NCBI GenBank assembly: GCA_947174015.1 | Contig: CAMWHJ010000003.1 | Span: 1-64,000 of the forward strand | Reading direction: 5' to 3' | Length of the DNA: 64,000 nt | Source: an uncultured Lachnospiraceae bacterium | GTDB taxonomy: Bacteria; Bacillota; Clostridia; Lachnospirales; Lachnospiraceae | Part shown: positions 8,365 through 17,599 of the stretch, one piece after another | How the letters are laid out: the number at the start of each line of letters is the position of its first letter | How positions within the stretch are numbered: position 1 is the stretch's first letter | Notes under the pieces: generated by a model | Database searches by the model: none | What the model saw: only the letters and a program-made list of their open reading frames with translations | What the model was told of the DNA's origin: nothing | Program-made: the position numbers and the translations under genes

Positions 8365-9240
8365 TCACAGTTCGTCTTCTACAACTTTTTTGGTACAAGC
8401 CAGTGCCAGTGCTCCCGGTCCAATATGGCAGGATACACTCAGTGAAAGTGGAGCCATATAAATCTCTCCTACCTGCTGAAATTCCCTCATTACCTCAATT
8501 TTAAACTCCTCAGCCATGGCAAGATTTTCTGTATAAGCAATCTGTAAATGCACCTTGGCTGCATCACCGCCAAAACGATTCTCTATATCACTCTTAACAG
8601 CGTTCATCATGGTGGTTTTTGCCTGTTTCATGGTTCTTGCTTTGGAAAAAGCATCCAGCTTTCCTCCCTGAATCTGCAGTACCGGCTTTATCTTTAACAG
8701 CGTACCCAAGGCTGCGGCAGCCGGCGTAATACGTCCACCCTTCTTTAGATATTTTAAAGTATCCAAAGTAATATAGATACTGGACTCCGACTTGGTTTCC
8801 TCCAGAAATTCTTTGATTTCAGCACCGCTTTTTCCTTGTTCTGTTAAGGTTATGGCATCTAATACAGAGCGTCGCTGGGTAACGGAAATTCTCTGGTTAT
8901 TCACCACATATACCTTGTCTTCATAATCCCCCGCCAGCATCATCGCCGTCTGGCAGGAACTGCTTAATGCACTGGACATGGGAATATGAACCACCTGATC
9001 ATATTCCTGCAAAAGCTCCTCCCAAAGCTTGATCACACTTTCCGGTGATGGCTGGGAGGTGAAAATGTCCGCCCCTTCCGACAGCATTTCATAAAATTGT
9101 TCTTGTGTTAAATCTATATCCTCAAAGAATGTATCATCATTAATATTAAATGGCATCGGAATTACAAAAATCCCCAAATCCTTTGCCTCTGACTGTGAAA
9201 TTCCGCTGTTACTGTCTGTTACTACCGCTATTTTACTCAC
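8365..9240 (-). CDS. DegV-family fatty-acid-binding protein
   Basis: A 291-residue DegV protein (FakB type): 'IAVVTDSNSGIS' at the N-terminus, 'FTSQPSPESV', and 'LKKGGRITPAAAALG' lining the lipid pocket. FakB proteins present a fatty acid to the kinase FakA for phospholipid synthesis; no fakA is in the window. Start is a GTG with AAGGAG 8 nt upstream. It has its own promoter and terminator, so it is a single-gene unit. Confidence 0.92.
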   Translation of the reverse strand: MSKIAVVTDSNSGISQSEAKDLGIFVIPMPFNINDDTFFEDIDLTQEQFYEMLSEGADIFTSQPSPESVIKLWEELLQEYDQVVHIPMSSALSSSCQTAMMLAGDYEDKVYVVNNQRISVTQRRSVLDAITLTEQGKSGAEIKEFLEETKSESSIYITLDTLKYLKKGGRITPAAAALGTLLKIKPVLQIQGGKLDAFSKARTMKQAKTTMMNAVKSDIENRFGGDAAKVHLQIAYTENLAMAEEFKIEVMREFQQVGEIYMAPLSLSVSCHIGPGALALACTKKVVEDEL

Positions 9241-9275
9241 ACTACCGCTCCTTTATTTGTATTTTCATCTGCCCA

Positions 9276-9293
9276 AATGAACGATTGGTCATT
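9276..9293. promoter_or_regulatory. Imperfect palindrome in the degV leader
   Basis: AATGA ... TCATT arms with partly symmetric centre (14 of 18 positions symmetric), between the promoter and the start codon. It has the size of a TetR-type operator; no cognate regulator is visible. Confidence 0.3.
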
Positions 9294-9314
9294 TTCAGCA
9301 GTATGTACTAAATC

Positions 9315-9343
9315 ATCATATTATATTTGCTAAAAACTTGCAA
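9315..9343 (-). promoter_or_regulatory. SigA promoter of the DegV gene
   Basis: Minus-strand TTGCAA (9338-9343), 17-bp spacer, TATGAT (9315-9320). Confidence 0.75.
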
Positions 9344-9498
9344 GGACTTTCTTGTACAAATCATGGAGAAACCGTAACAGTCCGTAAGAATGCATAAATT
9401 TAAATAAGAGAGAATCTGCCCCTTGCCGAAAGCAACTTTTCTGGCAGACTTTCCATCAAGTGCATAACCTTAAACCGAACTTTTATGTACCAACCCAT

Positions 9499-10335
9499 CT
9501 ATGACTGCATTGTCTTGTCATATTCTTCCAGCAGAGAGTTTACTACTGCCCCAATCAGCATAAGATACATACACATATACAGCCACAGCATCACCACCAC
9601 AACGGTGGTAAGACTGCCATACATATTGCTCATATTCCCAAAATAGTCAATATACAGCGAAAATCCATAAGAAAACAGTGACCAGCTGATGGCAGAAAAC
9701 ATGGCTCCCGGAAACTGTTGCTTTAGACTTAATTTCTTATTCGGTGTATAGCAATAAAGCATTGCAAACATAACAACCAGCACCAGCATAGAAATCACAT
9801 AACGCATTCTAAGAACCAAATCTACAATATTCCCAATAAATGGCACCATGGCCGCCAAAAGCATTTGCAGCTTATTTCCAAACACCACCAGAACCATCAG
9901 AAGCGTTACTGCCAGTAGCATAAGCACCGTATAAAATGCACCATAAATCCGCAGCATTATATAATTTCTTGTTTCTCTCACATCAAAGACCGAATTCAAT
10001 CCCTGAATCACTGCTGTAATGCCCTTTCCTGCTGTCCATAATGTCACAATGGCAGAAACAGAGATCACCGTACTTGATTTTCCATAAATCTCATCAATAA
10101 TGGAATTTATCAGCGGGTTAATGGTGGAAGGTACCACTCCTGTAAATAGAGCCTGCACCGTGGATTTATCTACCTGCGTATATTGTATCAGTGTTACAAG
10201 GAGCAACAAAAACGGAATAAAGGACAGCATTATGAAGTAAGCTGTTTTTGCCGCATAAGCACTTACATGCTTTTCATTTAATTCTTCCATAAACTTTCGA
10301 ATTCTTTTATACAACTGATAGATTCTAAATATCAT
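9499..10335 (-). CDS. YihY/BrkB-family inner membrane protein
   Basis: A 278-residue protein with about six membrane helices and the YihY family features 'AAKTAYFIMLSFIPFLLLL' near the N-terminus, a central 'LWTAGKGITAVIQGLNSVF' and a C-terminal 'YGSLTTVVVVMLWLYMCMY'. The ATG has AGGAG at 6-nt spacing. It lies 35 bp after the SpoIID-like gene and may share its transcript. The molecular role of this family is unsettled; the old RNase BN label is not supported. Confidence 0.88.
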   Translation of the reverse strand: MIFRIYQLYKRIRKFMEELNEKHVSAYAAKTAYFIMLSFIPFLLLLVTLIQYTQVDKSTVQALFTGVVPSTINPLINSIIDEIYGKSSTVISVSAIVTLWTAGKGITAVIQGLNSVFDVRETRNYIMLRIYGAFYTVLMLLAVTLLMVLVVFGNKLQMLLAAMVPFIGNIVDLVLRMRYVISMLVLVVMFAMLYCYTPNKKLSLKQQFPGAMFSAISWSLFSYGFSLYIDYFGNMSNMYGSLTTVVVVMLWLYMCMYLMLIGAVVNSLLEEYDKTMQS

Positions 10336-10370
10336 ACTTTTCTCCTATATGTCTTATCCCCCTGCTTTGA

Positions 10371-12611
10371 CTAATATAATGTTTTCAGTTCAATTCCCTG
10401 ATAATAGAATTTCAAAATCTCTTCATAGCCCATACCGGATTTTGCCATGGAATTAGCACCATTCTGGCTCATGCCAGCCCCATGACCATAACCTCCGCCC
10501 TCCATTTCGAAAGCAACCACTTTGGTATTGTCTTCTTCATCCACCACCGGCAGGGCAGTGGTAAAAGCACTGGGCAACATAGTCAGACTGTCCACCTTAC
10601 TGCCGTCATTTCTGGTAAGATTGGAATTCACCGGTGCCAAAAAGATACGAATATTGTATTCCGTCAGCACCTTTACGGTATACAGGCTTCCCTTGATAAT
10701 CATTTCTGTTGCCACACCTCCCTTACCACGTTTGGTGATATGAATACTTTTCACTGTCCCCACTGTATCCACCGGCACACTTTCAAACTCTCCCTCCTGA
10801 TTCTTGGTCAAGATATTCTTTGGATTGGCTTCATAGCGGCTCATCATATTTTGGTCAATATTCCGCTTAATCTGCTCTATGGATACTCTGGTTTTCCAGC
10901 GATACCATGATATATCATTATCATATGCATCATAGCTTTTCCATTTGATAAAGTCGCTGAAAGCTTCCTCTGAGGTCAAATCCACATACTCATTCTTTTC
11001 ATTGACTGTATGACTGGCTATGTATGGCTTTTCCTCTGCACAATCCCAAATCCCTGCATCTGTGGTTACACCACAGGATGTGGAATAATAGTAAGCATCA
11101 ATCACGCTGTCCCCATACACTGCCACCTGCCCACAGGTTTCCTTCACTGCTCTGACCGTATTTTCCGTCGCAGCCACATTATGATATACCTGATAACTGA
11201 CGCTGTCATCCACATGAGCACCATACTGGGCACAGCCATTGTATAAAATCTGGTTATAGGCATAGCTTCTGGCACAGACTGCCTGTACCTTCAACGCTTC
11301 CATACTATAACTGCTTGGCATTTCACTGGGCACCACATCATACAAATATTCTTCCAGCAAAAGTTCATTTACCATAATCAATCTGCCATCCACCTTGGAA
11401 ACCTCAAATTTTCCCCGGTATCCGGTGATCCCACAGTCACGCTGAACGGAAGTTAAAAGAATCCTTCCAGTGCTGTTGACTGGTGTAACATACACTCTGC
11501 CTTCCTGCATACATTCACTGTCCGCAGTCAGTGTCAGTCTCTCTCCCGGTTCCAATGTTCTTTCCGTTTCTCCATATTTCACCGTGGTCTCCTCAGTAAC
11601 TTCCATGGTAATGGTATCATGGAAGATTTCTCCAAAACTGCTGCTTTTAATTAAAACTCGAATATTCTGCATATCCGGAGTTTTTCGAACCAGTGCGGCA
11701 CACAGTTTTCCATCTCCCACCACAAACTCTGCCAAATCGTATCCAACCACCAAATCCCTTTTTTGACCCATAGAAAGTTCTCCATAGGTCTTATAGATAG
11801 CAAAGCTCTCATCATACTTTACCAGTCCATAACCCTCTATTTCCACACCATCCTCCTTTAAGGACAGTACCTTTCCATGAATCAGGTCTTTCTTTAATGC
11901 CACATTACAGATTTCTCCCTGGGCAAAAGAAATATCTGCCACTGTCTCGGCGATCTCTTCTCCAAGCAGAACCCCTGTCAGTTCTATGGTTCCTGCCTCT
12001 GTAAAAATCTCTAATGTATCATTCCTGCTTTTCTCAATCCACAAATTTTTCACTGTTGTGGTTTCTTCCAGCTCTGTGATTTTAAATACAGCCATACCTT
12101 CTGCCATCAGATAAGTAATACTGCGATACTTTTCTGCCAGCATGTCCAGGCCTTCATAGGAAATCAATCCTTTATCCGTAAACACTTGATTATCCTGTCC
12201 CTGAACCGCTCCAATTACTGTATAGTTTTCTTCATAAATCTGCTCTGTCATACCTAAATTATTTACACATGCCTTATAAATCTCAATCCACTCTGCCTCT
12301 GTCAGCTTCTTCTTATCTCCTTTCCCCTTAATGGGATAAGTGGATGGTGTATTGCAAAGCTTTGCATAAATTTCTCTTCCTTCACCAACTGTCACATAAT
12401 CCCCATCAGAAATATATTCTGAGAAATCCTCCGCCGAAAGATAGCCCAATAGTCGAAACGCATCTGCTGCCGTAATTTTTTTTCCGCCTTTCTCATTGTC
12501 TCTGCCAGAATGAACGCCTGCCACTAGCATAATTATCAGCAACAGCATACATACTGCAATGGCAACACACTTTTTACGGATTCGTTCATCTTTCATACTG
12601 TTGATATTCAC
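10371..12611 (-). CDS. Large SpoIID/LytB-domain cell-wall protein
   Basis: A 746-residue exported protein with an N-terminal anchor ('CVAIAVCMLLLIIMLVAGV'), a roughly 370-residue region of unknown fold, and a C-terminal SpoIID domain marked by 'EEYLYDVVPSEMPSSY', 'ALKVQAVCARSYAY', 'YYYSTSCGVTTD' and 'GYGHGAGMSQNGANSMAK'. SpoIID is a lytic transglycosylase acting on stripped glycan during engulfment; classic SpoIID is only about 340 residues, so this is an enlarged relative. It starts with GTG, 7 nt after AAGGAGG. A possible SigE-type promoter lies upstream (12666-12693). Confidence 0.85.
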   Translation of the reverse strand: MNINSMKDERIRKKCVAIAVCMLLLIIMLVAGVHSGRDNEKGGKKITAADAFRLLGYLSAEDFSEYISDGDYVTVGEGREIYAKLCNTPSTYPIKGKGDKKKLTEAEWIEIYKACVNNLGMTEQIYEENYTVIGAVQGQDNQVFTDKGLISYEGLDMLAEKYRSITYLMAEGMAVFKITELEETTTVKNLWIEKSRNDTLEIFTEAGTIELTGVLLGEEIAETVADISFAQGEICNVALKKDLIHGKVLSLKEDGVEIEGYGLVKYDESFAIYKTYGELSMGQKRDLVVGYDLAEFVVGDGKLCAALVRKTPDMQNIRVLIKSSSFGEIFHDTITMEVTEETTVKYGETERTLEPGERLTLTADSECMQEGRVYVTPVNSTGRILLTSVQRDCGITGYRGKFEVSKVDGRLIMVNELLLEEYLYDVVPSEMPSSYSMEALKVQAVCARSYAYNQILYNGCAQYGAHVDDSVSYQVYHNVAATENTVRAVKETCGQVAVYGDSVIDAYYYSTSCGVTTDAGIWDCAEEKPYIASHTVNEKNEYVDLTSEEAFSDFIKWKSYDAYDNDISWYRWKTRVSIEQIKRNIDQNMMSRYEANPKNILTKNQEGEFESVPVDTVGTVKSIHITKRGKGGVATEMIIKGSLYTVKVLTEYNIRIFLAPVNSNLTRNDGSKVDSLTMLPSAFTTALPVVDEEDNTKVVAFEMEGGGYGHGAGMSQNGANSMAKSGMGYEEILKFYYQGIELKTLY

Positions 12612-12665
12612 TTTTCAGCCTCCTTGTTGCTTTGTTTCCGCCTTTGTATCTTGTCCATACTATTC

Positions 12666-12693
12666 ATTATATGCTGACAGAACAATTTTATGA
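12666..12693 (-). promoter_or_regulatory. Possible sporulation (SigE-like) promoter of the SpoIID-like gene
   Basis: Minus-strand TCATAAA (12687-12693), 13 bp, CATATAAT (12666-12673), near the SigE pattern. The same -10 also fits SigA, but no good SigA -35 is present. Confidence 0.35.
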
Positions 12694-12777
12694 CAGCAAT
12701 ACACCATAATAATAAATCAAAATCTTAAGGCAGTCTTCCTTTGATATCAAGGAAATATATGGTAATCCTTTTATATG

Positions 12778-12807
12778 AAAAAATGGGAAGCAATGTGCTT
12801 CCCATTT
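12778..12807 (-). terminator. Rho-independent terminator of the 6S RNA gene
   Basis: Perfect 11-bp stem on the minus strand, AAATGGGAAGC pairing with GCTTCCCATTT around 5 nt, followed by a run of six T. Confidence 0.85.
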
Positions 12808-12990
12808 AAAAACCCAAAATGCCGGTTCCTGCACTTCGACGCCTAGCAAAGCTAGGTGGGTAACCGCAACAACTCTTCTGCCTTCCGCTCATATGGCGGC
12901 CTGACTTCCAATTTGCAATATAGGAATCCCATAAACGTAAATGTAGGTTCAAAATAGCAGGAGTATCGAACACCTCAGGACTTTTTCTTT
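12808..12990 (-). ncRNA. ssrS: 6S RNA
   Basis: A free-standing transcript of about 185 nt with its own strong promoter and terminator. The 5' end (minus strand AAAAGTCCTGAGGTGTTCG) resembles Bacillus 6S-1 RNA, and pairs with the 3' end (TCGAAGTGCAGGA) through TCCTG/CAGGA and TTCGA/TCGAA to form a closing stem. Between them lie unpaired-looking and hairpin segments (for example CCTAGCaaaGCTAGG) consistent with the long bulged rod that mimics an open promoter and binds SigA RNA polymerase. Identification is by recall of family features, not by a covariance search. Confidence 0.8.
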
Positions 12991-12996
12991 AACTTG

Positions 12997-13025
12997 ATTA
13001 TACCTTAGTGTATGCCTTTTTTCAA
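12997..13025 (-). promoter_or_regulatory. SigA promoter of the 6S RNA gene
   Basis: Minus-strand TTGAAA (13020-13025), 17-bp spacer, perfect TATAAT (12997-13002). Confidence 0.85.
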
Positions 13026-13163
13026 GCATTAATTCATGCCATATGCCGGAAACAGAACTTTTCTATATATCTTACAAAAATCAGTGTAAAATCTTTGCGG
13101 AAATACCACTTGACAAATGCGTATTCCATTATCTTTTCCTTTTACTGTCCAAAAAAGAAATAC

Positions 13164-13213
13164 ACAATAGTAAAAGACCGAGGCACAGAATATTGCTTCT
13201 CGGTCTTTTATCC
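13164..13213 (-). terminator. Terminator of pckA
   Basis: AAAAGACCGAG and CTCGGTCTTTT form a perfect 11-bp stem around a loop of about 16 nt, just after the pckA stop, with a T-rich flank on the minus strand. Confidence 0.8.
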
Positions 13214-13215
13214 TT

Positions 13216-14823
13216 TTATAACTGAGGACCTGCTGGCACTAAACTCTTACCTGCCTCATTTCCCTCATATTTTTCAAAGTTTTTAATAAATCTCTGTGCC
13301 AAATCTTTGGCCTTTGCTTCCCATTCTGAAGCATCTGCATATGTATCACGAGGATCCAAAATATTTGAATCCACACCAGGAAGTTCAGTCGGAACTTCAA
13401 AATTAAAATAAGGAATCTTCTTAGTAGGTGCATTTAAAATTCCGCCATTTAAAATAGCATCAATGATACCACGGGTATCTTTAATGGTAATACGTTTACC
13501 TGTACCATTCCATCCTGTATTTACAAGGTATGCCTTAGCACCATTCTGCTTCATCTTCTTCACAAGCTCTTCACCGTATTTTGTCGGGTGCAGTTCCAAG
13601 AATGCCTGTCCGAAGCAAGCTGAGAAAGTAGGCGTAGGTTCTGTAATACCACGCTCTGTACCGGCAAGTTTAGCCGTGAAACCTGATAGGAAATAATATT
13701 CTGTCTGTTCAGGTGTCAGAATAGATACTGGAGGCAGTACACCAAACGCATCTGCTGACAAAAAGATTACATTCTTAGCTGCAGGTGCAGAGGATACCGG
13801 ACGAACAATATTTTCAATATGGTTAATCGGATAAGATACACGAGTATTTTCTGTTACACTTTTATCTTTAAAGTCAATCTTGCCTTCTGCATCCAATGTT
13901 ACATTTTCAAGAAGTGCATCACGTCTGATTGCATTGTAAATATCCGGCTCTGAATCCTTATCAAGATCAATAACCTTTGCATAACAGCCGCCCTCAAAAT
14001 TAAATACACCATTATCGTCCCAGCCATGCTCGTCATCACCAATGAGCAGACGCTTAGGATCTGTGGAAAGCGTTGTCTTACCTGTACCGGAAAGTCCGAA
14101 GAAAATTGCCGTATTTTCACCATTCATGTCTGTGTTTGCAGAACAATGCATGGAAGCAATGCCTTTCAATGGAAGGTAATAATTCATCATAGAGAACATA
14201 CCTTTCTTCATTTCCCCACCATACCATGTATTGGCAATAACCTGCTCACGACTTGTAATATTGAACATAACTGCTGTTTCTGAGTTAAGACCTAATTCTT
14301 TATAATTTTCCACCTTCGCCTTAGATGCGTTGTAAACAACAAAATCCGGTTCAAAATTTTCAAGTTCCTCATCCGTAGGCTGAATAAACATATTCTTAAC
14401 AAAATGAGCCTGCCAAGCTACTTCCATAATGAAACGGATTCCCATACGTGTATCCTTGTTTGCACCACAGAACGCATCTACTACAAAAAGTTTCTTATTG
14501 GAAAGCTCTTTTAATGCCAGTTCCTTTACTGCCTTCCATGCTTCCTCTGTCGCCGGATGGTTGTCATTCTTGTATTCATCAGAAGTCCACCACACTGTAT
14601 CTTTTGAGTTTTCGTCCATCACAATATACTTATCTTTTGGTGAACGACCTGTATAGATACCAGTCATTACATTCACTGCCCCAAGTTCACTTACCTGTCC
14701 CTTTTCATAACCGGTCAAATCAGCTTTTGTTTCTTCTTCGAACAGCAGCTCATAGGAAGGATTATAAACAACTTCCGTAGTTCCGGTAATGCCATATTTA
14801 CTTAAATTAATTTCTGCCATCAT
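13216..14823 (-). CDS. pckA: ATP-dependent phosphoenolpyruvate carboxykinase
   Basis: A 535-residue protein, normal length for ATP-type PEPCK. Diagnostic motifs are [11 protein letters not shown] (P-loop), '[11 protein letters not shown]' (metal binding), 'GRSPKDKY' near the N-terminus and '[11 protein letters not shown]' near the C-terminus. It interconverts oxaloacetate + ATP and PEP + CO2 + ADP; in fermentative gut anaerobes it often runs towards oxaloacetate for succinate or anaplerosis. The ATG at 14823 has AGAGG at 7-nt spacing; ATG 14820 is possible. A long leader, a hairpin close to the start and a dedicated terminator indicate a single regulated gene. Confidence 0.96.
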   Translation of the reverse strand: MMAEINLSKYGITGTTEVVYNPSYELLFEEETKADLTGYEKGQVSELGAVNVMTGIYTGRSPKDKYIVMDENSKDTVWWTSDEYKNDNHPATEEAWKAVKELALKELSNKKLFVVDAFCGANKDTRMGIRFIMEVAWQAHFVKNMFIQPTDEELENFEPDFVVYNASKAKVENYKELGLNSETAVMFNITSREQVIANTWYGGEMKKGMFSMMNYYLPLKGIASMHCSANTDMNGENTAIFFGLSGTGKTTLSTDPKRLLIGDDEHGWDDNGVFNFEGGCYAKVIDLDKDSEPDIYNAIRRDALLENVTLDAEGKIDFKDKSVTENTRVSYPINHIENIVRPVSSAPAAKNVIFLSADAFGVLPPVSILTPEQTEYYFLSGFTAKLAGTERGITEPTPTFSACFGQAFLELHPTKYGEELVKKMKQNGAKAYLVNTGWNGTGKRITIKDTRGIIDAILNGGILNAPTKKIPYFNFEVPTELPGVDSNILDPRDTYADASEWEAKAKDLAQRFIKNFEKYEGNEAGKSLVPAGPQL

Positions 14824-14854
14824 ACCTAACCTCTTTCTTTTTTAATATTCGTTT

Positions 14855-14879
14855 GAAAATACAAATACTTTGTATTTTC
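14855..14879. promoter_or_regulatory. Perfect inverted repeat in the pckA leader
   Basis: GAAAATACAAA (14855-14865) and TTTGTATTTTC (14869-14879), 3-bp centre, ending 32 bp before the start codon. It could be a repressor site or an mRNA hairpin near the ribosome site. Confidence 0.55.
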
Positions 14880-15045
14880 CTGCATAATAAACACTCCGCT
14901 TTCCGCAATTATTTGTTTTATTACCTATGGCAGCCATATAGATTATCATCACTTTGTTGTTGGAAATTTGTGTATCATATTATCCAACTCCCGATGCTCT
15001 GCTGCCTGTAAGCAGAAAATTTGGATGTTTCTATGAACACTCATG

Positions 15046-15074
15046 ATTATCGCATTTTTTTTTAATTTTGTCAA
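15046..15074 (-). promoter_or_regulatory. SigA promoter of pckA with a leader of about 215 nt
   Basis: Minus-strand TTGACA (15069-15074), 17-bp spacer, GATAAT (15046-15051). The gene-free stretch 14824-15135 otherwise holds the transcribed leader and the inverted repeat at 14855-14879; no known riboswitch was recognised in it. Confidence 0.7.
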
Positions 15075-15135
15075 TAATCCATAACATTTTTTCATTACTT
15101 TTGCATGAATTTCACCAAAAATGGTACATATAATT

Positions 15136-16923
15136 TCATTTCTTTAAGGGTTTTGTATATTCTCTCAGCCAAATTTGTTCCTCTTTCGTCATATATGGAG
15201 AAATTTTCTCATATACCTGCTGTTGATATTGATTTAACAGTTCCACATCTCCTACTTCCATATAGGCGGTATCCACTGCCTCAGGCTCTATGGGCACAAA
15301 AGTCAGGCACTCAAATTTTAAAAACTGCCCCCACAGATTCTTTTCATCTTTTACACAAAGCAATTCGTTTTCAATGCGGATGCCGTATGCATTTTCAAAA
15401 TACACTCCCGGCTCGTCAGTGGTAATCATACCCGGCTCCAATGGTACTTCCTCCAAGCCCTTTCTCTGTACCCAGCGGATCCCATTTGGTCCCTCATGCA
15501 CATTGAGTATATGTCCCACTCCATGACCTGTGCCACATCGGTAATCCACACCATGTTCCCACAGCGGACCTCGTGCCAGAATATCCAGATTTCTTCCGGT
15601 ACAGCCCTCTAAAAATTTTGCATTCATCAAACGCAGCATTCCCATCAGAGTAAGGGTATAGTACTTCTTTCTGTCCTCTGACAATTCTCCCAGTGCAATG
15701 GTTCTGGTCACATCCGTGGTTCCCTCCCTATACTGACCACCAGAATCCACCAGCAGAAAACCTTTTTTCTCCAACCGTGCTGAATTTTTCTTCGGTGCAC
15801 TGTAATGCATCATAGCACCATTTTCTTCATAGGCTGAAATGGTCTCAAAACTTAATCCTAAACAGCCTTCTGTGTCTTTTCTCAGCCCATCCAGATATTT
15901 CTGTGCCTCATACTCATTGATCCCTGTCCCCGCATGTTTTTTTATATAATGAATAAACCGTGTCACTGCCACACCATCTTTCAGATGTGCTTTTTTTGTA
16001 TTTTCTATCTCCACCGGATTTTTCACTGCTTTCATTCTGGTGGAAGGATTCATCTCAAATATCAGCCTTGCCCCCTCCAAGCCATCATACAAACGATAAT
16101 TTATGCTTTTTTTATCCAACAGTACAGCCTTGCCCTGACTAAACTGCTTTATTTCTTCATAAATATTGTCATATTCTCTGTATTGAATATGCTGTTCTTT
16201 CAGATACTTCTGTAATTCTTCTCCCACAGCCTGTCTCTGCACATACAAATATGCCTCTTCCTCTGTAATCACTGCATAGGACAAAAACACCGGATTATAT
16301 TCCACATCACTGCCTCGCAGATTAAATATCCAGGCAATGTCATCTAAGGAAGCAATGATATGCATGTCCGCCCCCACCTCTTTTATCCTTTTTCGAATGC
16401 ACATCAGCTTATTTTCTGTACTTTCACCAGTCTGCCCATGGTCCAGCGGATAAATTTCATTGGCAGATCTTTCCGGACGGTTTTGCCAAAGCTCTCCTGC
16501 CAAATCCTTGTCTGCCCTGATATTCTCTTTGGACAAACCAGTATTTTTCAAAAATTCTTCCACAAAATGGGCAGAAACTACTCTTCCGTCAAAGCCCATC
16601 ACAGGATGGCTTTTCATATATACTTGTGCGTATTCCTCCTCTGTGGGAATATTGTCTTCTCCACATCGAAACAAATGAATTCCACTGTCCTTCAGTTCCC
16701 GTTCCGCCTGTATATGATATCTGCCATCTGTGAACAGGCATGCCTCTTCCTTAGTGACAATCAGACTGCCTGCGGAGCCGGTAAAACCGCTTAAAAATTC
16801 CCGGCACTTAAAATAGTGCCCCACATATTCTGACTGATGAAAGTCTGCTGTTGGTATCAGATATAAATCGATGCCTTCTCTTTTCATAAGCTTACGCAGT
16901 CTGTCTATCCTCTCTCGAATCAT
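15136..16923 (-). CDS. Xaa-Pro aminopeptidase, M24B family
   Basis: A 595-residue, three-domain aminopeptidase P of the long type. Two creatinase-like N-terminal domains ('FTGSAGSLIVTKEEACLFTD', 'WIFNLRGSDVEYNPVF') precede the pita-bread catalytic domain with its dimetal ligands: Asp residues in 'LLVDSGGQYREGTTDVTRT', His in 'GTGHGVGHILNVHEGP', Glu in 'TTDEPGVYFE' and Glu in 'RIENELL'. It removes an N-terminal residue before proline, in the cytosol. Ribosome site GGAGG lies upstream of the ATG. Monocistronic by appearance. Confidence 0.93.
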   Translation of the reverse strand: MIRERIDRLRKLMKREGIDLYLIPTADFHQSEYVGHYFKCREFLSGFTGSAGSLIVTKEEACLFTDGRYHIQAERELKDSGIHLFRCGEDNIPTEEEYAQVYMKSHPVMGFDGRVVSAHFVEEFLKNTGLSKENIRADKDLAGELWQNRPERSANEIYPLDHGQTGESTENKLMCIRKRIKEVGADMHIIASLDDIAWIFNLRGSDVEYNPVFLSYAVITEEEAYLYVQRQAVGEELQKYLKEQHIQYREYDNIYEEIKQFSQGKAVLLDKKSINYRLYDGLEGARLIFEMNPSTRMKAVKNPVEIENTKKAHLKDGVAVTRFIHYIKKHAGTGINEYEAQKYLDGLRKDTEGCLGLSFETISAYEENGAMMHYSAPKKNSARLEKKGFLLVDSGGQYREGTTDVTRTIALGELSEDRKKYYTLTLMGMLRLMNAKFLEGCTGRNLDILARGPLWEHGVDYRCGTGHGVGHILNVHEGPNGIRWVQRKGLEEVPLEPGMITTDEPGVYFENAYGIRIENELLCVKDEKNLWGQFLKFECLTFVPIEPEAVDTAYMEVGDVELLNQYQQQVYEKISPYMTKEEQIWLREYTKPLKK

Positions 16924-17123
16924 TTCCTAAAACCTCCATATCTCTGCTGACTTCTTAATAAACTTTTTGAAACTGCCATCCTGCATAAGCGTTTGGTAAC
17001 ATTTTCCATAACCTTTGCTTCAGAACAGCTTGTCTTGTTCTATTATATACCATTGATTTTTTCTTGAGAACAAAATTTTATTACATTTATCACTAAATTA
17101 TAAACTTTTTTTGTTTGTTTTTA

Positions 17124-17152
17124 TTGAAACAGTATAAAATATATTGTAAAAT
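17124..17152 (+). promoter_or_regulatory. SigA promoter of the CheY/CheX-like unit
   Basis: TTGAAA (17124-17129), 17-bp spacer, TAAAAT (17147-17152). This accounts for part of the 295-bp gap 16924-17218; the pepP-side half also holds a TATAAT on the minus strand with a weak TTCTCA -35. Confidence 0.75.
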
Positions 17153-17168
17153 GTAATTAGCTTATTGT

Positions 17169-17198
17169 GGGTGTTATACATAATATAAGATAACACCC
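17169..17198. promoter_or_regulatory. Inverted repeat in the leader of the CheY-like gene
   Basis: GGGTGTTAT (17169-17177) and ATAACACCC (17190-17198), perfect 9-bp arms, 12-nt centre, ending 8 nt before the AAGGAGG ribosome site. Either an operator or a leader hairpin. Confidence 0.5.
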
Positions 17199-17218
17199 AG
17201 ATACAAGGAGGAAATATT

Positions 17219-17599
17219 ATGACTTTAAAAAACATCAAAATCTTAATTTGTGATGACTCCATTCTGGCAAGAAAAAAATTAAAAGACTTTTTGGCACTGC
17301 TTGGATGCACACAAGTTATTGAGGCTTCTGATGGACAGGCTGCCATAGACAAATACAAGAACGAAAATCCGGATATCGTATTTTTAGATATTGTTATGCC
17401 CTTAAAGGATGGTATTAGTGCAGTAAAAGAAATCATTGCATACGATCCTGCTGCTTATATTTGTATGACATCTTCTGTGGGTACACAAGAGAATTTAAAA
17501 GAGGCACTGAAAAGTGGTGCTTCCGATTTTATCCAGAAACCATTGAACAATGATATGATAATTAAAGTCATTGAAAATAAAGTTAAAGGGGGAAACTAA
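17219..17599 (+). CDS. Stand-alone CheY-like response regulator
   Basis: A 126-residue single receiver domain. The acidic pair D12/D13, phospho-acceptor D57 ('VFLDIVMP'), T84 ('CMTSS') and K107 ('IQKPL') are all present, so it should be phosphorylated and switch normally. No output domain exists; like CheY it would act by protein contact. The start has a strong AAGGAGG site. It stands next to, and in the same direction as, a CheX-like gene that begins at the very next base after its stop. No histidine kinase is adjacent. Confidence 0.9.
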   Translation: MTLKNIKILICDDSILARKKLKDFLALLGCTQVIEASDGQAAIDKYKNENPDIVFLDIVMPLKDGISAVKEIIAYDPAAYICMTSSVGTQENLKEALKSGASDFIQKPLNNDMIIKVIENKVKGGN

